A stretch of DNA of 64,000 bases from an uncultured Paracoccaceae bacterium (GCA_947503765.1 CANNFA010000003.1:434001-498000); one strand, 5' to 3'. Positions 1-8,799 are shown, counted from the stretch's first letter. Program-made: numbers and translations. The notes: generated from the letters alone by a model not told the origin.

Positions 1-755
1 AGCGGCGAGGACACGCCGACCTGCTGCTGCGCCTCGCTCAGCATCAGGCCCCACGAGATCGAGGGCCGGTTGACGCCGACGCCAAGGTAGGACAGCCCCG
101 CCTCGACCAGGATCGCGGCGGCGAAGTACAGGGTGAACTGCACGATCATCACCCCGGCGATATTCGGCAGGACGTGGCGCGCCAGGATGAACAGCCGGCC
201 GCGCCCGTAAAGGCGCGCGGCGGTCACGAAATCCTCGACCAGCACCGAAATCGCCGCCGACCGGATCACCCGCACGAAGGACGGCGTGAAGAACGCGGTC
301 AGCGCCACGATGGTGGTGCCGGCGCCCGATCCGAACGTCGCCGCCAGTACCAGCGCGGTCACGATGCCGGGGATCGACAGCAGGATGTCGGCGGTGCGCA
401 TGATCGTCTCGTCCGTCACCCGGCCCGCCGAAGCGGCCCAGAGCCCCAGCACGCTGCCCAACAGCAGGCTGAGCGACGCGCCGCCGACGCCCACCATGAT
501 CGACGTGCGCGCACCCATCATCAGTTGCGACAGGATGTCCCGGCCCAGCACGTCCGTGCCGAACAGATGGCCCGGCGTGCCGAACGGCAAGAGCCGGTTG
601 CGCACATCGGGCATGTTCGGATCGCCCGGCAGGTGGAACAGCGACACGAAGGCGATGCCCAGGAACGACAGCGTCAGCACCAGCCCGATCGCCAGCGACA
701 CGTTCAGCTTGCGCCGGCGCCGGGGGGCGGCGGGGATGTCGGCAGCCTCGGTCAT
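1..755 (-). CDS. ABC transporter permease, DppC/OppC type (3' end outside window)
   Basis: Reading the minus strand from the ATG at 755 gives an open frame of at least 251 codons that leaves the window without a stop. It begins MTEAADIPAAPRRRRKLNVS, has an N-terminal membrane segment (about residues 18-40), then FGTDVLGRDILSQLMMGART, the usual DppC/OppC N-terminal signature, and a BPD_transp_1 domain whose EAA-type loop is seen around AARLYGRGRLFILARHVLPN. This is the second inner-membrane permease of a peptide/nickel-type importer. Its start overlaps the stop of the DppB-type gene by four bases (ATGA), so the two are translationally coupled. The ATPase genes should follow beyond the left edge; substrate unknown. 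Confidence 0.9.
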   Translation of the reverse strand, partial: MTEAADIPAAPRRRRKLNVSLAIGLVLTLSFLGIAFVSLFHLPGDPNMPDVRNRLLPFGTPGHLFGTDVLGRDILSQLMMGARTSIMVGVGGASLSLLLGSVLGLWAASAGRVTDETIMRTADILLSIPGIVTALVLAATFGSGAGTTIVALTAFFTPSFVRVIRSAAISVLVEDFVTAARLYGRGRLFILARHVLPNIAGVMIVQFTLYFAAAILVEAGLSYLGVGVNRPSISWGLMLSEAQQQVGVSSP

Positions 756-1699
756 GACGCGGTCCTGATGCGCGGGTCGAGGAACCCGTAGGCGAGATCG
801 ACGATCAGGTTCAGCACCATCACGAACACGATGATCAGCATCACGGTGGATTGCACCACGATCACTTCGCGCGCGGCGACATTCGCCAGGATCATCCGCG
901 CAAGGCCGGGCAGCGAAAACACCGTCTCGATGATGACGGTGCCGCCGATCAGCTCGGCCACCTGCAGGCCCAGCACGGTGACGATGGGCAGCGCGGCGTT
1001 GCGCAGGCCGACCTGGATCAGCGCCTCTGTCCGGGTCATGCCGACGGCCCGCGCGGTGCGCACGTAATCCTGGTTCATCACGTCCAGAACAGCGGTGCGC
1101 ACATAGCGCGACAGGATCGCGGCCAGCACCACCGACAGCGACACCACCGGCAGCACCAGCGAGCGGATGGCGGCCACCGGATCGACCGACCACGGGATCC
1201 AGCCCCCGGTGGGCAGCCAGCCCAGCTTGACCCCGAACAGCAGCGACATCAGCACGCCCGCCCAGAAGACCGGCACGGCGATGCCGATCTGGCTGAACAG
1301 GGCCACCGCCGCGCCCGAGGGCTTGCCGATGTTGCGCGCGGCGTAGATGCCCAGCGGCAACGCGATCAGCATCGCCAGCAGCAGCCCGGACAGGGCCAGC
1401 GGCACGGAAACCGGCAGGCGCGAGACGACAAGGCCGGCGACGCTTTCGCCGGTGCGGAACGACTGGCCCAGATCGCCCCGCAGCATTCCGCCGATCCAGT
1501 CGAAATACTGGACCGGCAAGGGCCGGTCGAGCCCGTATTCGACCACCAGCGCCTCGATCGCCTCGGCGCTGGCATCCTTGCCCAGGACCACGGCCGCGAC
1601 ATTGCCGCCGGCGACGCGGATCATCGTGAAGATCAGGATCGACGCGACGATCAGCGCCCCGAAGAAAAAGGCCAGCCGGCGCAGGATGTAGCGTATCAT
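752..1699 (-). CDS. ABC transporter permease, DppB/OppB type
   Basis: A 315-residue integral membrane protein starting MIRYILRRLAFFFGALIVAS, the canonical start of DppB-family permeases. Six membrane segments are evident, and the EAA-type cytoplasmic loop is at DYVRTARAVGMTRTEALIQV (about residue 208), which contacts the ATPase. The C-terminus ends in the family motif LAYGFLDPRIR. It lies downstream of the solute-binding protein gene with an 88-bp gap and overlaps the DppC-type gene by ATGA. It forms the inner-membrane channel for a peptide-like or other small organic solute. The family is clear; the substrate cannot be read from sequence. Confidence 0.93.
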   Translation of the reverse strand: MIRYILRRLAFFFGALIVASILIFTMIRVAGGNVAAVVLGKDASAEAIEALVVEYGLDRPLPVQYFDWIGGMLRGDLGQSFRTGESVAGLVVSRLPVSVPLALSGLLLAMLIALPLGIYAARNIGKPSGAAVALFSQIGIAVPVFWAGVLMSLLFGVKLGWLPTGGWIPWSVDPVAAIRSLVLPVVSLSVVLAAILSRYVRTAVLDVMNQDYVRTARAVGMTRTEALIQVGLRNAALPIVTVLGLQVAELIGGTVIIETVFSLPGLARMILANVAAREVIVVQSTVMLIIVFVMVLNLIVDLAYGFLDPRIRTAS

Positions 1700-1787
1700 C
1701 GGCGCCGCCCTTTCGCGCAGGTCCGGTCGCGGCCGCCGGGGCGATGCCCGGCGGCCGGCTTGGGGCCGCGATATGCGCCCGGCACGA

Positions 1788-3326
1788 TCACCAGTGCAGC
1801 GGCGCGAATTCGATCGCCACCGCGACGCGCGGCTCCTGGAAGCCCTTGAGGTCGGGATGGAACAGCCCGACGCCCTGCTTGGCGATGATCGGGATGATCA
1901 CCGCGTCATTGCGCAGGATCGCCGCGGCCTCGTTCATGTGGGCCTCGTATTCCTCGCGCGTCAGCGCGGCATCGGCGGCCGCGATCGCGTCGGTGTAGTC
2001 CTGGCTGCAATAGGTCGTCCACCCGGCCTTGTCAGGGTCGGGACAGGCGAATTGCGCCGGGTTGCTGTCGCCCGACATGATCGTGACATCGAATTGCGGC
2101 GGACGCCCCTGGAAGATCAGCTGCGCGTAGCGCGCCAGATCCATCGCGTTGCGCGTCACGTCGAACCCGGCCCCCTGCATCAGCGGCACCATCAGGTCGG
2201 CGGGCAGCGACAGGTCCGGCACATCGCTGAGCGAGGCATATTCCAGCGTCTGCTCGCCATAGCCGTTTTCCTGCACCATCTTCATCGCCTCTTCGTAGTC
2301 GAAGGGATAGGGGCAGGTCTCCTCGTTCGCGGGGCTGTACCAGGACTGGTTCGGAAGCGCGAAGGTGCAGGTATTCTCGGCCCCCCACGCGGCGCCGAAC
2401 GCATCGTTGAACGCCTGCCGGTCCAGCGTCATGGCGATGGCCTGGCGGATGCCGGGGTCGATCTTCTGGTTGACCACGGCATAGGTCGGCTCGCCGATCT
2501 GCGGATAGGTCACGAGGTTGAACTTCTCGTCCAGCTTGCGGTTCACGATCTGCTCCCACAGGTCGATCGTGTTGACCGGCGCCGCGTCCACCTCGCCCGC
2601 ATCCACGGCATTCAGACCGGCGGTGCCATCGGTCACGATCCGCACGCGCACCTCCTTCAGCGCCGGCTGCTCGCCCCAGTAGTTCGGATTGACCTTGAAC
2701 AGCATGTGGCTGTTGGACACGTATTCGTCCAGCATGTAGGGGCCGGTGCCGATGGGATTGGTCGCGATGCCGTCCGCTGCCGCCTCGGGCTGGATCAGGC
2801 CGGAAATCGCGCCCATGCCGTTCCAGAACCCCTGGCTGGGGCGGTCCAGCGTGACCTTCACGGTGCGGTCGTCCACCTTCTCGATGGACTTGACGGCGTT
2901 GTAGGCGGCAGCGTTGGCCGAGACCGGGCTGCCCTTCATCGCATTTAGCGAATAGACCACGTCATCGGCCGTCACCGGCGATCCGTCCGAAAAGGTCGTC
3001 TCGCGGATGTGGAAGGTGTATTCGGTCTTGTCGTCGCTCACCTCCCACGATTCCGCGACCCCAGGCGAGGCGTTGCCGGCCTGGTCGAAATAGATCAGCG
3101 GCTCAACCACATTCGCCGGGATCCACAGGCGCAGCGCGGTCAGGTTGCTTTTCACGAAGTCCAGCGTGCCGGGATCCTGGCGCGCGGTCAGGACGGCGCG
3201 GTTTTCCTCGGCGCGGGGCGACGGGGCCGCGTCCTGCGCGAAAGCCGGGGTCAGCGTGCCCGCCGCCAGCGACAGGGCCAGCGCGGTCGTCCCGCGCGTG
3301 ATGGTTCGTGCAAATCCGTGGGTCAT
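1788..3326 (-). CDS. Extracellular solute-binding protein, family 5 (peptide/nickel type)
   Basis: A 512-residue periplasmic binding protein. I start it at the ATG at 3326, preceded by GAGGAA, rather than at the upstream in-frame codon at 3410. The first 30 residues are a signal peptide (MTHGFARTIT, then a hydrophobic stretch ending PAFA-QDA). The SBP_bac_5 pattern follows: LIYFDQAGNASPGVAESWEV near residue 65 and FHIRETTFSDGSPVTADDVV near 95. It delivers ligand to the DppB/DppC permeases encoded downstream. The neighbouring deacylase and PLP-enzyme genes suggest the ligand is an N-acylated amino acid or modified dipeptide, which is inference. Confidence 0.93.
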   Translation of the reverse strand: MTHGFARTITRGTTALALSLAAGTLTPAFAQDAAPSPRAEENRAVLTARQDPGTLDFVKSNLTALRLWIPANVVEPLIYFDQAGNASPGVAESWEVSDDKTEYTFHIRETTFSDGSPVTADDVVYSLNAMKGSPVSANAAAYNAVKSIEKVDDRTVKVTLDRPSQGFWNGMGAISGLIQPEAAADGIATNPIGTGPYMLDEYVSNSHMLFKVNPNYWGEQPALKEVRVRIVTDGTAGLNAVDAGEVDAAPVNTIDLWEQIVNRKLDEKFNLVTYPQIGEPTYAVVNQKIDPGIRQAIAMTLDRQAFNDAFGAAWGAENTCTFALPNQSWYSPANEETCPYPFDYEEAMKMVQENGYGEQTLEYASLSDVPDLSLPADLMVPLMQGAGFDVTRNAMDLARYAQLIFQGRPPQFDVTIMSGDSNPAQFACPDPDKAGWTTYCSQDYTDAIAAADAALTREEYEAHMNEAAAILRNDAVIIPIIAKQGVGLFHPDLKGFQEPRVAVAIEFAPLHW

Positions 3327-3339
3327 GTCGTTCGTTCCT

Positions 3340-4455
3340 CTAGCTGTCGGAGTGGTTGAAGTCGGCGGCACCGGGCGCAAGGGAACCGGCACCGGCCAGA
3401 CCCTCCACATCCTCTGCCGCCACGATGTCCGGGATCTTGACCGATCCTTCTATGGATTTGATGTCCTTGGTGCCCGTGCCGGTCAGCACCAGCACGATCC
3501 GGTCCTCGGGGCCGATGGCGCCGCGCCGCCGGTCGATGATCGCGGCGGCAAGCGCGGCCGCGGCGGCGGGTTCCACGAAAATCCCCTCGCGCGTGGCAAG
3601 CGCATGCCGGGCGGCGGCGATCTCGGCGTCGTCCGGTGCCGTGCCCCACCCGCCCGAGGCCCTTGCCGCCGCCGCCGCAAGCGCTCCGTCGGGCGGCGCG
3701 GGCAGTTGCAGGCCGGACACCCCGGTGGTGCAGCCGTCGATCACCGGCGCCGCGATCTCGCCGCCCAGATGGCGCACGATGGGCGCGCAGCCCTTCGGCT
3801 GGCAGATGATCACCGCCGCCTCCGACCCGCAATCGCGCAGCCCCCGCGCCACGGCCGTGGCCAGACCGCCGCCGCCCGTCGGCACATAGACGGCGCGCGC
3901 GTCGGGCGCCGCCTCGTGCAGCTCCCAGGCCAGGGTATCGACGCCGCGCATCCCCTGCGGGTTGAACGCATGCGCCGTGATCCCCAGAAACAGATCGTGC
4001 CGCGCCGCCGCGGCCCGGACGCCGGCGAACAGCGCGGCCTCGGCGCCCCGGTTTCCGCCATCGCCCACACCGGCCACAAGATGCACCGTCACGCCCATGG
4101 CAAGTAGCGGCAGCAGCTTTTCTCGCGGGATGCTGGCGACGGTGAACAGCGTGCCGCCGATCCCCGCCCGCGCGCCGTAGACGGCCAGCGCGATGCCCGC
4201 ATTGCCCGACGACGTCGCCAGCCATCCGCGCTGACCCGCCGCGCGCGCATGGGTCATCGACACGGCCGCGATGCGGTCCTTGTACGATCCGGTGGGAGAG
4301 ACGTATTCCAGCTTCGCCATCAGCCGGGGCAGCCCCAGATCCGCGCCCAGCCGGTCCAGCGGAATCAGCGGCGTGTCGCCCTCGCCCAGCGTGACCAGCG
4401 GACCGGGCAGATCCAACCGGTCCGCGAACCGGGCAAGGCCGCGCGGCGTCATCAT
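3340..4455 (-). CDS. PLP-dependent enzyme, threonine-synthase-like (fold type II)
   Basis: A 371-residue cytoplasmic enzyme. The N-terminus LGEGDTPLIPLDRLGADLGL is the threonine-synthase/cysteate-synthase opening. The PLP lysine lies in PTGSYKDR (about residue 55), the phosphate-cradle SSGNAG near 80, and a glycine-rich PTGGGGLATA loop near 190. The start is the ATG at 4455, overlapping the stop of the deacylase gene in ATGATGA; the longer open frame upstream is a shadow of that gene. Genuine threonine synthase normally sits with hom/thrB, which are absent here. With a deacylase and ABC importer beside it, a catabolic lyase or ammonia-lyase acting on a released amino acid is more likely (inference). 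Confidence 0.82.
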   Translation of the reverse strand: MMTPRGLARFADRLDLPGPLVTLGEGDTPLIPLDRLGADLGLPRLMAKLEYVSPTGSYKDRIAAVSMTHARAAGQRGWLATSSGNAGIALAVYGARAGIGGTLFTVASIPREKLLPLLAMGVTVHLVAGVGDGGNRGAEAALFAGVRAAAARHDLFLGITAHAFNPQGMRGVDTLAWELHEAAPDARAVYVPTGGGGLATAVARGLRDCGSEAAVIICQPKGCAPIVRHLGGEIAAPVIDGCTTGVSGLQLPAPPDGALAAAAARASGGWGTAPDDAEIAAARHALATREGIFVEPAAAAALAAAIIDRRRGAIGPEDRIVLVLTGTGTKDIKSIEGSVKIPDIVAAEDVEGLAGAGSLAPGAADFNHSDS

Positions 4456-5483
4456 GCACCCTCCGCATCGGGCATCGCCGTCAGCAGCACCGGCGTTCCG
4501 GGGACGACCGGCGCATGGTGGCGCAGGAACATCACGCGGCCCGCCTGCGGCGCCGTCACATCGACCGGGCCGTGCCCCGGCGCCATGATGCGGCCGGCGA
4601 TCTGACCTTTGCGCACGGCATCGCCGGCGGCGACACCCGCGGCGAAGAAACCCGCGCAGGGCGCTCGCGCGGCGTCCGCGTCGAGGTTGCCCGGCCCCGC
4701 GACACAGATCGGGTCGCGGCCCGGATGCGGCGCGGCATCGCGCATTCCCAGCGCGGCCATCGCCCCCGCCAGCCCGTCGCCGTATCGCGCCAGCGCCGCG
4801 CCGTGCAGCGCGCCGCCGCCCGCCGCCTCGGCGTAGATCGCGGGCTTGCCGCGCGCCGCCATGACCGAAAGCGTGCGCCCCGGCGCGGTCTGCGCGTGGC
4901 GCCACAGGAAATCCGCGCCGAAATCCCGCGCCATCCTGCGCGAGACGGCATCGACCCCCGCATCGCCGGTTTCGCCGTATCCGGCCAGCAGCGGCATGTC
5001 GCAGTCGCGCCCCGCCGTGTGCAAATCGATCAGGGCATCGGCGCGCATCAGCACCTCGCGCGCCAGAACCGCTGCGGTCCGCGCGGCCGGCGAACCGTCC
5101 GGATCGCCGGGAAAGGCGCGGGCAAGATTGCCGCCCGCCGGGCAGCACCGCGTATGGGCGGCGCAGGCGGCGGGATGCGCCACCGGCACGACGATCAGCG
5201 CACCGCGATCGGCCGGCCGGGCCAGCCGCGTCAGCGCGTCCGCGGCCAGCACACCCTCCGGCTCGTCGCCGTGAACGCCGCCGAGAACCGCCAGAACCGG
5301 CCCCGGACGCCCCGAATCCCACCGGAACGCGTCGATCGGATCGGCGCCCGGCACCGGCAGAACCAGATGCCGCCAGCCGGGCCGGGCCGCATCGCCGACC
5401 GGCGACGGCGATTCGCCGGCATCCCCGGCCGGCGCCGCGCCGGGGCGCTGCCTTGTCGTTCCGGTCACCCGATCATCAGCCAC
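4452..5483 (-). CDS. Succinylglutamate desuccinylase/aspartoacylase family deacylase
   Basis: A 343-residue M14-like zinc amidohydrolase. The zinc and catalytic signature is visible as GGVHGDEPEG (about residues 66-75), then the substrate-binding CPAGGNLARAFPG near 115, and DLHTAGRD near 148 carrying the third zinc ligand. The family (AstE, AspA, DoeB) hydrolyses N-acyl groups from amino acids. The start is GTG at 5483 with AGGAAGAGG upstream. It is the first gene of the operon running through the PLP enzyme, binding protein and permeases. DoeB of ectoine catabolism belongs to the same family, but no ectoine hydrolase is seen here, so the substrate is open. Confidence 0.85.
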   Translation of the reverse strand: MADDRVTGTTRQRPGAAPAGDAGESPSPVGDAARPGWRHLVLPVPGADPIDAFRWDSGRPGPVLAVLGGVHGDEPEGVLAADALTRLARPADRGALIVVPVAHPAACAAHTRCCPAGGNLARAFPGDPDGSPAARTAAVLAREVLMRADALIDLHTAGRDCDMPLLAGYGETGDAGVDAVSRRMARDFGADFLWRHAQTAPGRTLSVMAARGKPAIYAEAAGGGALHGAALARYGDGLAGAMAALGMRDAAPHPGRDPICVAGPGNLDADAARAPCAGFFAAGVAAGDAVRKGQIAGRIMAPGHGPVDVTAPQAGRVMFLRHHAPVVPGTPVLLTAMPDAEGA

Positions 5484-5936
5484 GCAGCGAGACCTCTTCC
5501 TGGCGTTTCACAATGTGGATCGCTTGCAGCGGCACGAACAGGCGCGGGAACGCCGCCGCGGGACGATCACATAAGGAGATCGTTGCAGATAGAAACGCGG
5601 CAAACAACACTTTTGTCATGCTGCGGTGGTGACCGGACCACGCGCCTCAACCGCCGGAGCGCAATCATTCCATAATGTAGGATATATTGGCCCACGCCGG
5701 TTGTGCCTTTGGCAGGCGTATGGCGCTGCTCGCGGCGGAACGCGCGCGCCAGGATCCCGTCTTCGGCCTGCCAATCGCCGCCCCGGCCGTCAGCGCCGGC
5801 CCGGGCGGGGCGCACCTGAAATGCTGGTCAGGATGCGGGTCCTCAGCTCCGCCGCATGACATGCGCCAGGGACGCGTGTGGCATCAACCGCGCGCTGCCC
5901 GCCGCCAGATTGGCCGGGGCCGCCGTGCGGCAAGCG
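5484..5936. other. 453-bp intergenic region, no gene recognised
   Basis: This separates the start of the deacylase operon from the end of ccmB. The short open frames inside have no recognisable protein signature and no convincing ribosome site. It includes an AT-richer patch at 5665-5695 that may hold promoter or operator sequence for the minus-strand operon. No remnant of ccmC, ccmD or ccmG, which usually follow ccmB, could be read on the minus strand. Confidence 0.5.
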
Positions 5937-6593
5937 TCAGCGCAGGTTCACCCGCAGGGCCGCCGCCGCGGCGAAGGGCAGCAGCGCCAACGTGCCCAGC
6001 GTGATCGCCGCCAGAAGCAGCAGCGGCGTGTCGGTGGCCAGACCGCCCGCCCCGCGGCGCACGGTCTCGGCGCCGAAGATCAGCGTGGGCACGTAAAGCG
6101 GCAGCACCAGCAGCGACAGCAGCAGCCCGCCGCGTTTCAGACCCACGGTCAGCGCCGCGCCGAACGCGCCGATCATCGACAGCGCCGGCGTGCCGACCGC
6201 AAGCGACGCGAGCAGCCAGCCGAAGCCGCGCGGATCGAGGTTGAGCAGCACCCCCAGCACCGGCGCGGCCAGCACCAGCGGCAGGCCGGTGGCGACCCAA
6301 TGCGCCGCCGCCTTCACCAGCGCCACCGCCTCCAGCGGGATCGGCGCGGTGGCCAGCAGATCGAGCGAGCCGTCCTCGTAGTCGAGCTGGAATATCCGGT
6401 CGAGCGACAGCAGGCAGGACAGCAGCGCCCCGACCCACAGGATGCCGGGGGCGATGGCGCGCAGGATGTCCGATTGCGGGCCGACACCGAACGGCACCAG
6501 CACCGTGACGATCAGGAAGAACGCCAGCCCCAGCCCGAAGCCGCCGCCCGCGCGCACGCTGAGCTTCACATCGCGCAGGAACAGCCGGATCAT
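5937..6593 (-). CDS. ccmB: Heme exporter protein CcmB
   Basis: A 218-residue inner-membrane protein starting MIRLFLRDVKLSVRAGGGFG, the usual CcmB opening. It has six hydrophobic segments and the family motif LDRIFQLDYEDGSLDLLATA around residue 65. CcmB pairs with CcmA in the ABC module that releases holo-CcmE during periplasmic cytochrome c maturation. I start at the ATG at 6593; the longer frame upstream has no CcmB features. It lies downstream of ccmA with an 82-bp gap that holds a palindromic repeat. ccmC, ccmD and ccmG do not follow. Confidence 0.92.
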   Translation of the reverse strand: MIRLFLRDVKLSVRAGGGFGLGLAFFLIVTVLVPFGVGPQSDILRAIAPGILWVGALLSCLLSLDRIFQLDYEDGSLDLLATAPIPLEAVALVKAAAHWVATGLPLVLAAPVLGVLLNLDPRGFGWLLASLAVGTPALSMIGAFGAALTVGLKRGGLLLSLLVLPLYVPTLIFGAETVRRGAGGLATDTPLLLLAAITLGTLALLPFAAAAALRVNLR

Positions 6594-6601
6594 CGCGCGC
6601 C

Positions 6602-6661
6602 CCCGTCCCGGGCCCGCCCCGGGACCTCGCGGCGGAGGCCCCGGATCGGGGTCCGGGGCGG
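6602..6661. repeat. Palindromic intergenic repeat, copy A (same family as 33946-34220)
   Basis: The sequence reads CCCGTCCCGGGC...CCCGGGACCT then AGGCCCCGGATC...GTCCGGGGCG. It is two short palindromes (CCCGGG pair and CCCCGGA/TCCGGGG pair) joined by a short spacer. It fills most of the gap between ccmA and ccmB and closely matches the three tandem copies at 33946-34220. Confidence 0.8.
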
Positions 6662-6675
6662 GTGCCGCGCGGCGG

Positions 6676-7302
6676 TCATCCGAACGCCTCGTCGAAATCG
6701 GCGCCGAACGCATCGCCGGTCCCGGCGGCGGCGCGCATCGGCGCCAGATCCAGCTCGCGCGCGGGAAACCCGAGATCCACATGGGTGGCGATCAGCGCCG
6801 CGCCGCCCGCCGCAAGATGCGCGCGCACCGCCTCCGCGAACAGCGCGACGCTGGCCGTGTCCAGCGACACGGTCGGCTCGTCCAGCGCCCAGACCGGCCG
6901 CCCGGTGACCAGCAGCCGCGCCAGCCCCAGCCGGCGCTTCTGCCCCGCCGACAGGTTCTGCGCGCTGCGCTGTCGCAGGGCGTTCAGGTCATACGCCGCC
7001 AGCGCCGGGCCGATATCGGCGCCGCCATGGATCGCGGCCCAGAAGCGCAGGTTCTCCTCGACGCTCAGCACCGCCTTCAGGCCGTCGGCATGGGCGCCGT
7101 AGGCAACCGCGCCCTCCGCGGTGTCGATCCGCCCGGCCAGCGGCGGCTGAAGGCCCGCGACGGTGCGCAGAAGCGTGGTCTTGCCGATGCCGTTCGGGCC
7201 GCGCAGCACCAGCGCCTCGCCCGGCAAAAGGGCAAAGCTCACCCGTTCCAGCACGGGCAGACCGCCGCGCGCGACGGCCAGATCGGTGACGCTCAGAACC
7301 AT
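6676..7302 (-). CDS. ccmA: Heme ABC exporter ATP-binding protein CcmA
   Basis: A 208-residue ABC ATPase. Walker A is GPNGIGKTT (about residues 35-43), the signature motif is NLSAGQKRR near 117, Walker B is VWALDEPT near 137, and the switch histidine is in ATHVDLG near 170. Short length and close linkage to ccmB identify CcmA, the motor of the CcmAB module in c-type cytochrome biogenesis. The start is the ATG at 7302, shortly after a large imperfect palindrome that separates it from the upstream Mth938-type gene. Members of this family end soon after the switch region, as here. Confidence 0.92.
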   Translation of the reverse strand: MVLSVTDLAVARGGLPVLERVSFALLPGEALVLRGPNGIGKTTLLRTVAGLQPPLAGRIDTAEGAVAYGAHADGLKAVLSVEENLRFWAAIHGGADIGPALAAYDLNALRQRSAQNLSAGQKRRLGLARLLVTGRPVWALDEPTVSLDTASVALFAEAVRAHLAAGGAALIATHVDLGFPARELDLAPMRAAAGTGDAFGADFDEAFG

Positions 7303-7311
7303 GATCCGGCC

Positions 7312-7418
7312 TTAAAGCATTTCGCGTTAGACATGTATCACCAAACGCTGCCTGAAATCGGAGATTTCAACGCGTTAGGTGATACGCGATGTCTCAAGTT
7401 GAACGCGAAACGCTATAG
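7312..7418. repeat. Approx. 105-bp imperfect inverted repeat (MITE- or REP-like)
   Basis: The outer arms are TTAAAGCATTTCGCGTT at the left and the complement of AACGCGAAACGCTATA at the right. The inner arms pair AGACAT-GTATCACC with GGTGATAC-ATGTCT. The centre is a perfect TGAAATC-GGA-GATTTCA hairpin (7355-7371 region). The whole element is lower in GC than its surroundings and contains no gene. It lies between the Mth938-like gene and ccmA. Confidence 0.8.
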
Positions 7419-7442
7419 ACCATCGCGCCGGGCCGCGAAAGG

Positions 7443-7796
7443 TCAGACCGGCAGCAGGGCGGCGCCGACGCGCCGGCCCTCGGACAGCAGCACGTTGTAG
7501 GTGCGCGCCGCCGGAGCGGATGCCATGCCCTCGACGCCCAGCCCGGCCTCTTCCAGCGCGGAGCGCAGGCCGGCGGGGACATGGGCGATCTCGGCGCCGG
7601 TGCCGATGAACAGCACGTCGATTTCCCGGGCCAGCGCCAGAAGCGCGGACGCGTCGCCGTAGCCGCCCCAGCCGCGCACGCCCTTGGGGTGAACCAGCAC
7701 CGCGCCCTGCCAGACCTCGCCCGCGACGCGGAAGAAACCGGGGCCGTAGCCGTCGATCGGCGGGCCGTCGAAATCGCGTATCTCGTTGAGGCGCAT
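7443..7796 (-). CDS. Mth938-like domain protein (DUF498/NDUFAF3 family)
   Basis: A 117-residue protein beginning MRLNEIRDFDGPPIDGYGPG, with GWGG and DVLFIGTGAEIAHVP typical of the Mth938/AAMDC/NDUFAF3 fold. The mitochondrial homologue assists complex I assembly. In Rhodobacterales the gene regularly follows secF, as here, where it starts 35 bp after the secF stop. I start at the ATG at 7796, preceded by GGGGAGAAG, rather than seven codons upstream. Bacterial function is not established; the link to membrane-protein assembly is suggestive only. Confidence 0.85.
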   Translation of the reverse strand: MRLNEIRDFDGPPIDGYGPGFFRVAGEVWQGAVLVHPKGVRGWGGYGDASALLALAREIDVLFIGTGAEIAHVPAGLRSALEEAGLGVEGMASAPAARTYNVLLSEGRRVGAALLPV

Positions 7797-7830
7797 CGGC
7801 TTCTCCCCCGCCTGCAAGCGGGATTTCCCG

Positions 7831-8799
7831 TCAGGCGTCGGTATTGGCGAACTGGTTGCCCTCGGTCTTGTCAGGCTTGGACCAGTCGCGCTTGGTGCCC
7901 AGCATCAGCACGACGTTCTTGGCGACATAGACCGACGAATAGGTGCCGACAACCACGCCCCAGGTGATGGCGAAGACAAAGCCGCGGATCACGTCGCCGC
8001 CCAGCACCAGCAGCGCGATCAGCGCGATCAGCGTGGTGCCGGAGGTCATCACGGTGCGCGACAGCGTCTCGTTGACCGACAGGTTCATCACCGCCTGAAG
8101 CGGCATCTTCTTGTACTTGATCAGGTTCTCGCGCACCCGGTCGAAGATCACCACGGTGTCGTTGATCGAATAGCCGACGATGGTCAGCAGCGCCGCGATG
8201 GTCGCCAGGTCGAACCGGATCTGCAAGAGCGAGAACAGCCCGATCGTCAGCAGCACGTCGTGGAACAGCGCCACCACCGCGCCGAGGCTGAACTGCCATT
8301 CGAACCGCAGCCAGATGTAGAACATGATCGCCGCCAGCGACGCGGCGACGGCCAGGATGGCGGTGCGCACCAGCTCGCCCGAGACTTTCGGCCCCACGCT
8401 TTCGACCGAGGTGAAGCTCAGCCCCGGATCGACGGCGACCAGCGCCGCCTCGACGTCGGCGATGGTCTGCGCGGTGGCGCTTTCCTGGTCGTCCTGCGCC
8501 TGGATGCGGATCATGGCGACGTTGTGATCGGCGTCGAAGGTGGGATCGAACACCTCGGAAATCGCCACATCGCCCAGCTCAAGCGGCTGCAATGCGTCGC
8601 GGAACGCGCCGATATCCACCGCGTTCTCCGATTGCGTGCGGATCGTGGTGCCGCCGCGAAAGTCGATGCCGAAATTCAGGCCCATGACCAGCCAGACCAC
8701 CAGCGACAGCGCCATCAGCACCATCGACGCGCCGAACGTCGCCTTGCGATGCTTGAAGAAGTCGATCTTGGTTTCGGCGGGAACGAGACGAAGGCGCAT
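7831..8799 (-). CDS. secF: Protein translocase subunit SecF
   Basis: A 322-residue inner-membrane protein. The first membrane segment is near residues 20-40, followed by GIDFRGGTTIRTQS (the SecF counterpart of the SecD D-x-x-GG motif), a periplasmic P4 domain, then five C-terminal membrane segments with GYSINDTVVIFDRVREN near 225. SecF acts with SecD to use the proton gradient to pull exported proteins out of SecYEG. It starts one base after the secD stop codon, in the yajC-secD-secF operon. Confidence 0.97.
   Translation of the reverse strand: MRLRLVPAETKIDFFKHRKATFGASMVLMALSLVVWLVMGLNFGIDFRGGTTIRTQSENAVDIGAFRDALQPLELGDVAISEVFDPTFDADHNVAMIRIQAQDDQESATAQTIADVEAALVAVDPGLSFTSVESVGPKVSGELVRTAILAVAASLAAIMFYIWLRFEWQFSLGAVVALFHDVLLTIGLFSLLQIRFDLATIAALLTIVGYSINDTVVIFDRVRENLIKYKKMPLQAVMNLSVNETLSRTVMTSGTTLIALIALLVLGGDVIRGFVFAITWGVVVGTYSSVYVAKNVVLMLGTKRDWSKPDKTEGNQFANTDA

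Noticed and set aside
3340-5322. 660-residue fused PLP protein
   Set aside because: The first 289 codons are an out-of-frame reading of the deacylase gene; the real PLP gene starts at 4455.
5567-5815. Possible ccmC/ccmD remnant after ccmB
   Set aside because: No CcmC tryptophan-rich or histidine motifs could be read in any minus-strand frame of the gap.
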